DNA of 64,000 nt from Facklamia sp. 7083-14-GEN3 (lineage in GTDB: Bacteria > Bacillota > Bacilli > Lactobacillales > Aerococcaceae): contig NZ_JANSGD010000003.1 in the NCBI RefSeq assembly GCF_024742075.1, forward strand, positions 1 to 64,000. The letters run 5' to 3'. The translations under genes and the position numbers were made by a program. Below the pieces are notes generated by a model. The model did not search any database. It was not told the DNA's origin and saw nothing but the letters and a program-made list of their open reading frames with translations. Below, one piece after another: positions 35,357 through 42,886 of the stretch (the first letter of the stretch is position 1; each line of letters starts with the position of its first letter).

Positions 35357-36013
35357 ATGCGAAAAATTTACACACAAGAATTACAAGGATTATTAGAAAA
35401 AATCAACGAAATGTTTGACTTGACACAAAGTATTTTTGACAATACTATTCAAGCAGTGATTGACTCAGATAATGAGCTTGCCGTTTCAACGATTGAGATG
35501 AATGAAAAAATTATTGAATTATCAGTCGAATTGGAAAAAGATGCCTATCTAATAGTAGCCTTACAGCAACCCGTTGCAGCGGACCTTCGTTACATTTTTG
35601 CATTACTGAACACCAGTGTTGAACTGAAACGTATTGCTGAACATACAACTACTATTGCTAAACGCATTAAACGTAACAAGCCAAATTTCTCAAATTATCA
35701 AGATGTAATCGTTATTGTGAATCAAATGGTAGAACGTTTACAGTTAATGTTTGAGCCATTAGCTGATATTATCAAGAATGGTGATATTCAAGAGGCTAGT
35801 CAAATTGCCCTTATGGATAGCCAAATTGATAAGCAATATGACTTGGTATTTGAAGAGATTACTTTAAAAATGGCTACCAACGAAGACTGTATTCCAGCAG
35901 GAATATTTACGATTGATTTAGTGAATAGCCTCGAGCGCATTGGGGATTACATTACTAATATCTGTGAGCATGTTTTATATCTTGAAACCGGGTCAACAGT
36001 TTATCTAAATTAG
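35357..36013 (+). CDS. phoU: PhoU-family phosphate signalling protein
   Basis: 218 aa with two three-helix PhoU repeats, each having the metal-cluster E/DxxxD pattern (for example VAADLRYIFALLNTSVELKRIAEH cut into VELKRIAEH, and NSLERIGDYITNI in the second repeat). PhoU inhibits Pst-dependent phosphate uptake and tunes PhoR. No pst or phoPR genes are adjacent, so it is an orphan copy under its own promoter. GAAAGGAGG precedes the ATG. Confidence 0.9.
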   Translation: MRKIYTQELQGLLEKINEMFDLTQSIFDNTIQAVIDSDNELAVSTIEMNEKIIELSVELEKDAYLIVALQQPVAADLRYIFALLNTSVELKRIAEHTTTIAKRIKRNKPNFSNYQDVIVIVNQMVERLQLMFEPLADIIKNGDIQEASQIALMDSQIDKQYDLVFEEITLKMATNEDCIPAGIFTIDLVNSLERIGDYITNICEHVLYLETGSTVYLN

Positions 36014-36144
36014 ATAAATTAAATCAGAAAACAATTTGCGGTTATTAAATCAAATCGAAGGATGCGGTTTATTGACTGCTTTTTTATAATGTAGTTTAAT
36101 TAGATTGTAAATGATAAGTTTAATTAGCCATAAAGGAGTAATTT

Positions 36145-36627
36145 ATGAAATTTTATATGAAGCAAAAAGTATTTTCGTTAAAACAAGATTTCGATATTTA
36201 TAATGATAAGCAGGAACCGGTTTATCGCGTGGACAGTAAATTAATCTCTTTTGGACGCAAAGCTAAAATTTTAGATCTTCAATCGGGCGAGGCACTATGC
36301 GAAGTTAATCAGAAGGTTTTTTCATTGTTTCCGACGGTGGACGTTACTCAAAATGGGAAGTTTGTCTCTCGAATTCGCAAAAAGTTTTCTTTTTTCAAAC
36401 CTAAGTATGTAATTGAAGGAATGAATTGGGTTGTTGATGGAAGTATATTACAACACGATTACACAATTTTTGATAATCAGGGTAAAGAAATTGCAAGTAT
36501 TAAAAAGAAATTTTTGTCTTGGTCAGATACGTTTGAGTTTGAAATTATAAATGAGACGGTTGATGAGGTGCTCATCTTGGCAACGATTTTAGCGATAGAC
36601 TTAGCGATGGATTTATCTGAATCTTAA
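36145..36627 (+). CDS. LURP-one-related (LOR) family protein
   Basis: 160 aa. Shows the tubby-like LOR pattern: MKFYMKQKVFSLKQDFDIYND, repeated short beta strands such as VYRVDSKLISFGRKAKI and IRKKFSFFKPKYVIEG, and a C-terminal hydrophobic helix (ILATILAIDLAMDL). Bacterial members (YxjI) have no firm function; the tubby fold suggests phospholipid scrambling or binding at the membrane. TAAAGGAG before ATG, terminator after it. Confidence 0.82.
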   Translation: MKFYMKQKVFSLKQDFDIYNDKQEPVYRVDSKLISFGRKAKILDLQSGEALCEVNQKVFSLFPTVDVTQNGKFVSRIRKKFSFFKPKYVIEGMNWVVDGSILQHDYTIFDNQGKEIASIKKKFLSWSDTFEFEIINETVDEVLILATILAIDLAMDLSES

Positions 36628-36636
36628 AGCATAGAA

Positions 36637-36670
36637 AAACACCTTGAATTTATTCAAGGTGTTTAATTAA
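36637..36670. terminator. Bidirectional terminator
   Basis: AAACACCTTGAA (36637-36648) / TTCAAGGTGTTT (36653-36664), loop TTTA, A- and T-rich flanks, between convergent genes. Confidence 0.7.
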
Positions 36671-36679
36671 ACTATTTTA

Positions 36680-37426
36680 CTATTCGGTAATACGTTGTTC
36701 AATTTCAAAAGCAGCCATCATTTCGTTGGTTGCATCATCGATGGATACTTTTTCAACTAAGTCGCCTCTAACTATAATTCGGTTAACAAAGTCTTGTGTA
36801 CATGTAATGAGAGTAATGATAGGTTCTGTGGAGGGGTTTAAATATTGAATAGCGGATGGGTCCACTACCACAATAGAAGAAATTTCATAAACATAGACAT
36901 CTTCTAGGTCCGTAATATAAATCTTCTGTCCTTCTTTTGCATTTTGTAAAGGAGAGAACAGTAAATCCGGATCATACATATGGTGGCTCGCTAGAACATA
37001 ATTGGATTCACCCATTCTTTGATCTTCATAAAGGGTACCCGCTCCGAAGAACATGCCTTCATTTGAGGTACCTTTATTAATGGGTAGGTTTATTTTCAAA
37101 TCAGGGATTGAGATACCACCAATAACTGGTAAGTCTTTAGGATTTACACTACTAGAGATAACAGTAAATGGATCTACTGCTTGAACATCATTAAAATCAA
37201 AAGAAACGTCTTTTAGTTGATTCGCCATAATTTGGTCACGTGTCATATTAGCAATCTGAATATCATTGGTTTTATTTTGAATTAAATAATTTTTAAGAGG
37301 GTTGACTAGAAACAAAGCAATGGCAATCACTATCAAAAGGCTGCCAAAAAAAGTTGAAAAGGAAAACCGTTTCTTTTTTTTAGGAATCCGACTACGTGAA
37401 GGGGTAGGGTATTCATTTTTACTCAT
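36680..37426 (-). CDS. srtA: Class A sortase
   Basis: 248 aa from ATG 37426, which follows TTGGAGGAATAT; the upstream TTG is part of that SD. N-terminal basic cytoplasmic tail and TM (about 25-45), then the sortase barrel with the catalytic His in VLASHHMYD, Cys in ITLITCTQDF and Arg in NRIIVRGDLV. It anchors LPXTG proteins to peptidoglycan. No LPXTG protein is encoded in this window, so it is the housekeeping enzyme acting on distant substrates. Confidence 0.92.
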   Translation of the reverse strand: MSKNEYPTPSRSRIPKKKKRFSFSTFFGSLLIVIAIALFLVNPLKNYLIQNKTNDIQIANMTRDQIMANQLKDVSFDFNDVQAVDPFTVISSSVNPKDLPVIGGISIPDLKINLPINKGTSNEGMFFGAGTLYEDQRMGESNYVLASHHMYDPDLLFSPLQNAKEGQKIYITDLEDVYVYEISSIVVVDPSAIQYLNPSTEPIITLITCTQDFVNRIIVRGDLVEKVSIDDATNEMMAAFEIEQRITE

Positions 37427-37633
37427 ATATTCCTCCAATTCTATCTACAAAGTAATCACGTTCATTTTAACATGACTGAGTACAAAATTAAATAAAATAG
37501 CTTAATTAACATACTTAATTCATAAAATTCGAAATAAAATCATAATATAATATTTTGTCTTATAATACTAATAGCAGGTGCATTTTCTAAATAAAAGTTA
37601 TAAAATAAGAAACAGAAAGTTTAGAGGTGACGT

Positions 37634-38251
37634 ATGGATAAAACAAAACGTTTTTTTAAAGAAATTTTTTCTTGGTTGATGTATATGGCGATTTGGTTAG
37701 CTGTTTTATTTACTTTTTACCATTTCGTTGCGCAACCTTTTTCGGTAGATGGTTCCTCTATGGAACATACTTTGGAAGATGGTGAAAAGGTTTGGATGTG
37801 GAAATTATCTGATATCGAACGCTTTGATGTGGTAATTTTTCCGCAACCTAATCCCTTACCAGGTAGACAACCCAAGCTTTATGTTAAACGTGTGGTAGGT
37901 ATACCAGGCGATAAAATTGCTTATCAAAATGATCAACTTTTGATTAATGGACAGGCTGTCGATGAAGTCTATCTTAACGAAAAAGCTCAAGAGTATCGAA
38001 ACGTTGGAGGGGGAAATTTCACTGAAGATTTTGCAATGGAAGAAATTACGGGTGAAGAGCTTGTTCCTGAAGGAAAATTTTTCGTCTTGGGAGATAATCG
38101 ACAAAATTCTGTGGATGGTCGGAGTTTTGGCTTAATTGATGCGGATTCAGTTTTAGGTAAAGCAACATTTATCTACTGGCCGATTAAAAACTTTGGTAAA
38201 ATAGAAGATTATGAGCTCAATCCTCAAGGTGATGCTATCGTTGTAGAATAA
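37634..38251 (+). CDS. lepB: Signal peptidase I
   Basis: 205 aa. One N-terminal TM (about 15-33), then catalytic Ser in FSVDGSSMEHTL (about 36-47) and catalytic Lys in LYVKRVVGIPGDKI (about 80-93), with VLGDNRQNSVDGRSFG near the end. It cleaves signal peptides of exported proteins, several of which are encoded in the window. GAGGTG before ATG. It is divergent from sortase A. Confidence 0.95.
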   Translation: MDKTKRFFKEIFSWLMYMAIWLAVLFTFYHFVAQPFSVDGSSMEHTLEDGEKVWMWKLSDIERFDVVIFPQPNPLPGRQPKLYVKRVVGIPGDKIAYQNDQLLINGQAVDEVYLNEKAQEYRNVGGGNFTEDFAMEEITGEELVPEGKFFVLGDNRQNSVDGRSFGLIDADSVLGKATFIYWPIKNFGKIEDYELNPQGDAIVVE

Positions 38252-38259
38252 ACTTAAGC

Positions 38260-38287
38260 TTGTTTTTATCCCCTGATTCCTTATAAT
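38260..38287 (+). promoter_or_regulatory. Predicted promoter of the T-box/proS unit
   Basis: TTGTTT (38260-38265), 16-bp spacer, TATAAT (38282-38287), just before the T-box leader. Confidence 0.6.
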
Positions 38288-38293
38288 AAGAAG

Positions 38294-38500
38294 TGAAAAT
38301 AGATTAGTAATTTGTGGACGGTCCCTAGCAAGAGACAGAAGATGGAAGTGTCTCCCCACTCAGCAAATGAACCTACTATCTTATTAAAATTAGGTGGCTC
38401 CTTTATCGCTTTGAGTGGGCATTTTAAAGATGCAAATAAGGTGGTACCGCGGAGACTGACTGTGCTTCGTCCTTGATAGGATGAAGACAGTTATTTTTTA
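38294..38500 (+). promoter_or_regulatory. T-box riboswitch, proline specifier CCU
   Basis: A T-box leader that senses uncharged tRNA-Pro. The AGTA motif is at 38306-38309, and the specifier loop GAA-CCT-AC lies at 38369-38376 with CCT (Pro) at 38372-38374. The T-box core AAGGTGGTACCGCGG is at 38438-38452. A terminator hairpin (ACTGT..CTTCGTCCT / AGGATGAAGACAGT) with a T-run ends at about 38498. The specifier agrees with the gene it controls, proS. Confidence 0.92.
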
Positions 38501-38517
38501 TTTATAGGAGGAAAATA

Positions 38518-39975
38518 ATGGTTACACGTAAAGAAGATTTTTCAAAATGGTATTTACAAACAATTCAACAAGCAGACTTAATGGATTATTCACCAGTCAG
38601 AGGTTGTATGATTTTTAAACCAAATGGGTATGAAATCTGGGAACATATTCAAGAATATTTTAATAAGCGCTTAAAAGAAGACGGCATCCGTAATGCCTAT
38701 TTCCCAATGCTTATTCCTGAGTCGTTCTTTACCCGTGAAAAAGATCATATTGAAGGATTCAGTCCAGAATTGCCATGGGTAACTGAAGCAGCGGGAGAAG
38801 TCTTAGAAGAAAGATTAGCCTTAAGACCGACTTCAGAAACCATGATTGGGGATGCTTTTTCTAATTGGATTAATTCCTACCGTGATTTACCTTATGAAAT
38901 TAATCAGTGGGCCAATGTCTTCCGTTGGGAAAAGCGCACTTTACCTTTCTTAAGAACTTCTGAGTTTTTATGGCAAGAAGGCCACACTGCGCATGCCGAT
39001 GAGGAAGATGCGCGTCATAGAACTATGCGCATGCTAGAAATCTACGCTGAATTATTAGAAGAGTTATTAGCAGTTCCAGTCTTCAAAGGTGAGAAAACCC
39101 CTTCAGAGCGCTTTGCCGGAGCGGTACAAACATTTTCAGTTGAAGCTATGATGCAAGACGGTAAAGCCGTACAAGCAGGAACCTCTCATTATATGGGTAC
39201 TAAATTTGCAGAAGCCTTTAACATCCGGTATTTAAATAAAGAGAATGAGCACGTTTATGCCCATACCACTTCTTGGGGCGTTTCGACTCGTTTAATCGGT
39301 TCAATGATTATGACTCACTCAGATGATCAAGGATTGGTTTTACCACCAGCTATAGCGCCTCAGCAGGTTGTTTTCATCCCAGTTGGACCTAAGAAAAAAT
39401 TAGACCAAGTGCTTGAAAAAGTAAAAACCTTAGATGCTCAATTAAAAGCAGTAGGTATTAGAACCTATATTGATGATTCAGATAACTCAGCAGGATATAA
39501 ATTTAATGAGTGGGAATTGCGTGGAGCAGCTATTCGTATTGAAGTTGGTCCAAGAGACATTGAAAACAATCAAGTGATTATGAAAGCTAGAGATGAAGAT
39601 GAAAAACAAGCTATTTCAATGGATGATTTGGTTGAACAGGTTCAACAAGCTTTAACAGCAATGCAAACTCGTCTATTAGAAAAAGCTCGCCAACGCAATC
39701 AGGCCAATATGTATACTCATATTAATACGCTGGATGAATTAATTGACCATATTGAAGGCAAAAAAGCAGCCAATGAAATTCCAGGTTGGGTATTAGTTGG
39801 CTGGGATGGTAGTGAAGAATCTGAAGCTAAGATTAAAGAATTAACTGGCTTTACAACACGTAATTTACCGTTTGATAATTATTTTGCAGGCGAAAACGCC
39901 CTTGTTAAGAAAGATACATGTATTGTAACTGGAAAACCTGCCAAAGAAACGGTTTGGATTGCGAGAGCTTATTAA
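38518..39975 (+). CDS. proS: Prolyl-tRNA synthetase, short eukaryote/archaeal-like type
   Basis: 485 aa class II synthetase. It lacks the roughly 180-residue editing insertion of the common bacterial ProRS (about 565 aa) and has the C-terminal zinc-like/anticodon extension ending in an aromatic residue (ETVWIARAY), as in the archaeal/eukaryotic-type group. Motif 2 region FRWEKRTLPFLRTSEFLWQEGHTAH and motif 3 TSWGVSTRLIGSMIM are intact. The typical Lactobacillales enzyme is the long type, so this is notable. TAGGAGG lies before the ATG; regulated by the T-box upstream. Confidence 0.93.
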   Translation: MVTRKEDFSKWYLQTIQQADLMDYSPVRGCMIFKPNGYEIWEHIQEYFNKRLKEDGIRNAYFPMLIPESFFTREKDHIEGFSPELPWVTEAAGEVLEERLALRPTSETMIGDAFSNWINSYRDLPYEINQWANVFRWEKRTLPFLRTSEFLWQEGHTAHADEEDARHRTMRMLEIYAELLEELLAVPVFKGEKTPSERFAGAVQTFSVEAMMQDGKAVQAGTSHYMGTKFAEAFNIRYLNKENEHVYAHTTSWGVSTRLIGSMIMTHSDDQGLVLPPAIAPQQVVFIPVGPKKKLDQVLEKVKTLDAQLKAVGIRTYIDDSDNSAGYKFNEWELRGAAIRIEVGPRDIENNQVIMKARDEDEKQAISMDDLVEQVQQALTAMQTRLLEKARQRNQANMYTHINTLDELIDHIEGKKAANEIPGWVLVGWDGSEESEAKIKELTGFTTRNLPFDNYFAGENALVKKDTCIVTGKPAKETVWIARAY

Positions 39976-40008
39976 GAAAGTTAACCAATAGGTTGAAAGG
40001 AGATCATG

Positions 40009-40785
40009 ATGAGAAGTTTAGCATTAGATACCTCATCCGATGTTTTATCTCTAGCTCTTTTTGAGGAGGATCAATTGATCATCGAAGTCAATTCTAATGT
40101 CTCCAAGCAACACGGGGCTTTCCTTCTACCCTTGGTGGAAAAGTTATTACTTGCGGTCAATTGGGAGAGGGAAACCATTGATCAAATTTGGCTAGGGAGA
40201 GGACCGGGTTCTTATACAGGCTTGAGAATTGGAGCAACGATGGCCAAGGTTTGGACTTCTACCAGCAAAAGTGATTTAGAGAGCTTTTCGAGTTTAGCGA
40301 TTATGGCAAGTCAAGTTGCCGATGATGGAGGCCAATCTTGGATTATCCCTATTATGGATGCACGAAGGGGAACAGCCTACACAGGAGCCTATCAATGGCA
40401 AGATGGTTTATTGAAAAATCAAATTAAAGATGATCATGTTGACTGGCAAACTTGGATCCAGGAGACACTTTTACCGCAAACTAACGAGACAAAGCTTAAG
40501 CAGGTAATATTCGTGAGTGCCCATGAAAATGAGTTTACTAATTTTGTAAAAGAAAGTCTTTCTCAGCAAAGTATTGACCTTCATTTTGTAATTGGTCAAT
40601 ATGCTTGGCCTAAGGTTGGCAAAGTGCCTTATATTGAGCGAGAGCATGTTGAAGATATTGATGTATTTGAGCCTTTTTATGCACATTTGACCTTAGCAGA
40701 GCAAGAATGGGCAGCTAAACAAGTAAATCAAAACCAAGAAATGAATGAAAGTTATGTTGAGCAAACTAATGAAACGAGTATTTAA
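40009..40785 (+). CDS. tsaB: tRNA t6A biosynthesis protein TsaB
   Basis: 258 aa, ASKHA fold. Begins RSLALDTSSDVLSLALFEE and has the GRGPGSYTGLRIGATMAK segment. TsaB partners TsaD and TsaE to form N6-threonylcarbamoyladenosine at A37 of ANN-reading tRNAs. I choose the second of two adjacent ATGs, six bases after AAAGGAG. Its end overlaps the next gene by about 40 bases if that gene starts at 40745. Confidence 0.92.
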   Translation: MRSLALDTSSDVLSLALFEEDQLIIEVNSNVSKQHGAFLLPLVEKLLLAVNWERETIDQIWLGRGPGSYTGLRIGATMAKVWTSTSKSDLESFSSLAIMASQVADDGGQSWIIPIMDARRGTAYTGAYQWQDGLLKNQIKDDHVDWQTWIQETLLPQTNETKLKQVIFVSAHENEFTNFVKESLSQQSIDLHFVIGQYAWPKVGKVPYIEREHVEDIDVFEPFYAHLTLAEQEWAAKQVNQNQEMNESYVEQTNETSI

Positions 40786-41353
40786 TCCTTTTAAAGAGGA
40801 AACTAAAGTAAGACATAAAGCAATGGCACAAATTAGTCCATTTGTTGATTCGTTAGAACCGATAAAACTCATAAACCAAAATAACATCAATTGTAGAGTA
40901 AGACTAGCTCAAAAAACTGACTTACCAGCCTTAGTACAGTTAGAGCAAAAAGGTTATGCAGGTTATATTGCATGGGACTTATCCGATTTTGAAAGAGATT
41001 GGCAAAGAAATCCACAAATCTTATACTTAGTTATTGAAGCAAAAGGCTTATCATCTGATAAGTCTAAGATCATTGGAATGATTACGGGTAGATGTTTAAT
41101 TAAAAATACACATATTAGCCAATTAGTCATTGATCCTGAGTGGCAATCACAAGGCCTGGGTTCCTATTTATTGAGGACATGGATTCAAATTAGTCGTGAA
41201 TTGGATAGAAAGTCGGTGACCTTGGAAGTAAGAGAAAGCAATACGCATGCTCAAAAAGTATATTACCAACAAGGCTTTGTCCTTGAGAACAAAAAGCCTT
41301 TCTACTATGAAGATAATGGTGAATCGGCACTCTTTCTCCGTTGTTATTTATAA
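40745..41353 (+). CDS. rimI: RimI-like ribosomal-protein N-acetyltransferase
   Basis: Up to 202 aa GNAT. The acetyl-CoA site is RDPEWQSQGLGSYLLR-like (here VIDPEWQSQGLGSYLL), followed by VTLEVRESNTHAQKVYYQQGF, diagnostic of RimI. Residues 1-50 precede the GNAT core and are unlike most RimI proteins; internal ATGs at 40754, 40769 and 40823 are possible starts, none with a clear SD. Sits between tsaB and tsaD as in bacilli. Confidence 0.85.
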   Translation: MKVMLSKLMKRVFNPFKEETKVRHKAMAQISPFVDSLEPIKLINQNNINCRVRLAQKTDLPALVQLEQKGYAGYIAWDLSDFERDWQRNPQILYLVIEAKGLSSDKSKIIGMITGRCLIKNTHISQLVIDPEWQSQGLGSYLLRTWIQISRELDRKSVTLEVRESNTHAQKVYYQQGFVLENKKPFYYEDNGESALFLRCYL

Positions 41354-41365
41354 GGAGTTAAAGAA

Positions 41366-41809
41366 ATGATGCTTAAAGAAATCGCAAAAGCAGATAAAGA
41401 CCCTGCTTTACTTCGGCAAATCTTAGCCATTGCTCAAAGTTTTCATTGGTCAGCGGATGCCACCATTCAAGAATGGCAGAGTCCCTATGCCAGATTATGG
41501 ATTTGGGATAATGCCCAAGACTTAGTAGCCTGTTGTGGTGGACAAATCCTCTTTGAAGAAGCTAATATACATTATTTTTGGGTGGCTCCTAAACACAGAG
41601 GCAAAGGGAAGGGCAAGGTTTTTCTAAGGGCTCTTCTAGATCAATTTCAAGAAAATCAAGTAGAAAAAGTCAACTTGGAAGTTCGCGCGAGTAACCAGGC
41701 GGCCATTGCCTTATATCAAGCCTTGGGATTCAAAATAATTGATCGACGTCCGAATTATTACCATGATCCGGCTGAAGATGGATGGGTAATGCAGTTAACA
41801 ATTGAGTAG
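41366..41809 (+). CDS. Second RimI-like GNAT acetyltransferase
   Basis: 147 aa GNAT domain with HYFWVAPKHRGKGKGKVFLRALL as the acetyl-CoA loop and VNLEVRASNQAAIALYQALGF as the RimI-like C-terminal block. It lies directly after the other RimI-like gene and before tsaD, TAAGGAG before its ATG. The standard cluster has one RimI, so this is a divergent duplicate or a second acquisition; which of the two acetylates S18 cannot be told from sequence alone. Confidence 0.82.
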   Translation: MMLKEIAKADKDPALLRQILAIAQSFHWSADATIQEWQSPYARLWIWDNAQDLVACCGGQILFEEANIHYFWVAPKHRGKGKGKVFLRALLDQFQENQVEKVNLEVRASNQAAIALYQALGFKIIDRRPNYYHDPAEDGWVMQLTIE

Positions 41810-41821
41810 GAGGAATAGTCA

Positions 41822-42844
41822 GTGCAAGAAGAAAATTTAATACTAGCCATTGAATCGTCTTGTGATGAGACAAGCGCAGCCTTGATAGAAAATGGCAGTC
41901 AAATTAAAGCGAATATTGTTGCTTCCCAGGTAAAAAGTCACATGCGATTTGGCGGTGTTGTTCCTGAAGTGGCCAGTCGTCATCACGTAGAACAAATTAG
42001 TCAAGTTATAAAGTTAGCATTAGAAGAAGCTCAGCTAGAATCAATTGACCAAGTGGATGCAATTGCAGTGACTCAAGGTCCTGGCTTAGTTGGCCCCCTT
42101 TTGATTGGGGTTACTGCAGCTAAAACTTTGTCCTATTTGTATAAAAAGCCTTTAATTGCTATTAATCATTTAGCTGGACACATCTATGCGAGCCGCTTTA
42201 TTAAAAATTTAGAATTTCCATTAATGGCATTAATAGTCAGTGGCGGACATACTGAATTGGTGGTTATGAAGTCGGCAGATGATTATCAGGTCATTGGTGA
42301 AACGCAAGATGATGCGGTTGGCGAAGCTTATGATAAAGTAGGCCGCTTGTTAGACTTGCCTTATCCAGCAGGTAAGTATCTTGACCAAATGGCTAAAGAA
42401 GGCAATCCAGAAGCTTATTCAATCCCTCGTGCCATGCTAAATGAGGATAATTTAGATTTCTCTTTTTCAGGTATGAAGAGTGCGGTGATGAACCTGGTTC
42501 ACAATGCTAATCAAAGAGGAGAGAGTATTCAAGCAGTTGATTTAGCGGCGAGCTTTCAGCGTGCTTGTGTGGATGTTTTAACAGGAAAAGTTAGTAAGGC
42601 CTTGGGAAGTCGCCCAGAGATTAAACAATTTGTTTTAGCAGGTGGAGTAGCAGCTAATAGTGAGTTGAGAGCAAGTATGCAAAAGCTCTTTGAAGCTCAC
42701 TATCCTGATGTGGAACTTTTAATTCCTCCCTTAGCTTTATGCGGAGATAACGCAGCTATGATTGGGGCAGCAGCCTATCCGAAGTTAATAAAAAAAGAAT
42801 ATACTGATTTAACAGTTAATGCCAGACCCGGTATGGCTCTATAA
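41822..42844 (+). CDS. tsaD: tRNA threonylcarbamoyltransferase TsaD
   Basis: 340 aa, full length. N-terminal LAIESSCDETSAALIENG, metal-binding histidines in NHLAGHIYA (about residues 111-119), SGGHTELV, DFSFSGMKSA, and the C-terminal LAGGVAANSELR with PLALCGDNAAMIG. The start is GTG at 41822, after GGAGGAATA. Last gene of the tsa cluster, with a clear terminator after it. Confidence 0.96.
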   Translation: MQEENLILAIESSCDETSAALIENGSQIKANIVASQVKSHMRFGGVVPEVASRHHVEQISQVIKLALEEAQLESIDQVDAIAVTQGPGLVGPLLIGVTAAKTLSYLYKKPLIAINHLAGHIYASRFIKNLEFPLMALIVSGGHTELVVMKSADDYQVIGETQDDAVGEAYDKVGRLLDLPYPAGKYLDQMAKEGNPEAYSIPRAMLNEDNLDFSFSGMKSAVMNLVHNANQRGESIQAVDLAASFQRACVDVLTGKVSKALGSRPEIKQFVLAGGVAANSELRASMQKLFEAHYPDVELLIPPLALCGDNAAMIGAAAYPKLIKKEYTDLTVNARPGMAL

Positions 42845-42848
42845 AGAA

Positions 42849-42884
42849 CACACACTGAATAATTTTTCAGTGTGTGCTTTTTTT
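42849..42884 (+). terminator. Terminator after tsaD
   Basis: CACACACTGAA / TTCAGTGTGTG with a 6-base loop and seven T residues. Confidence 0.88.
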
Positions 42885-42886
42885 GT

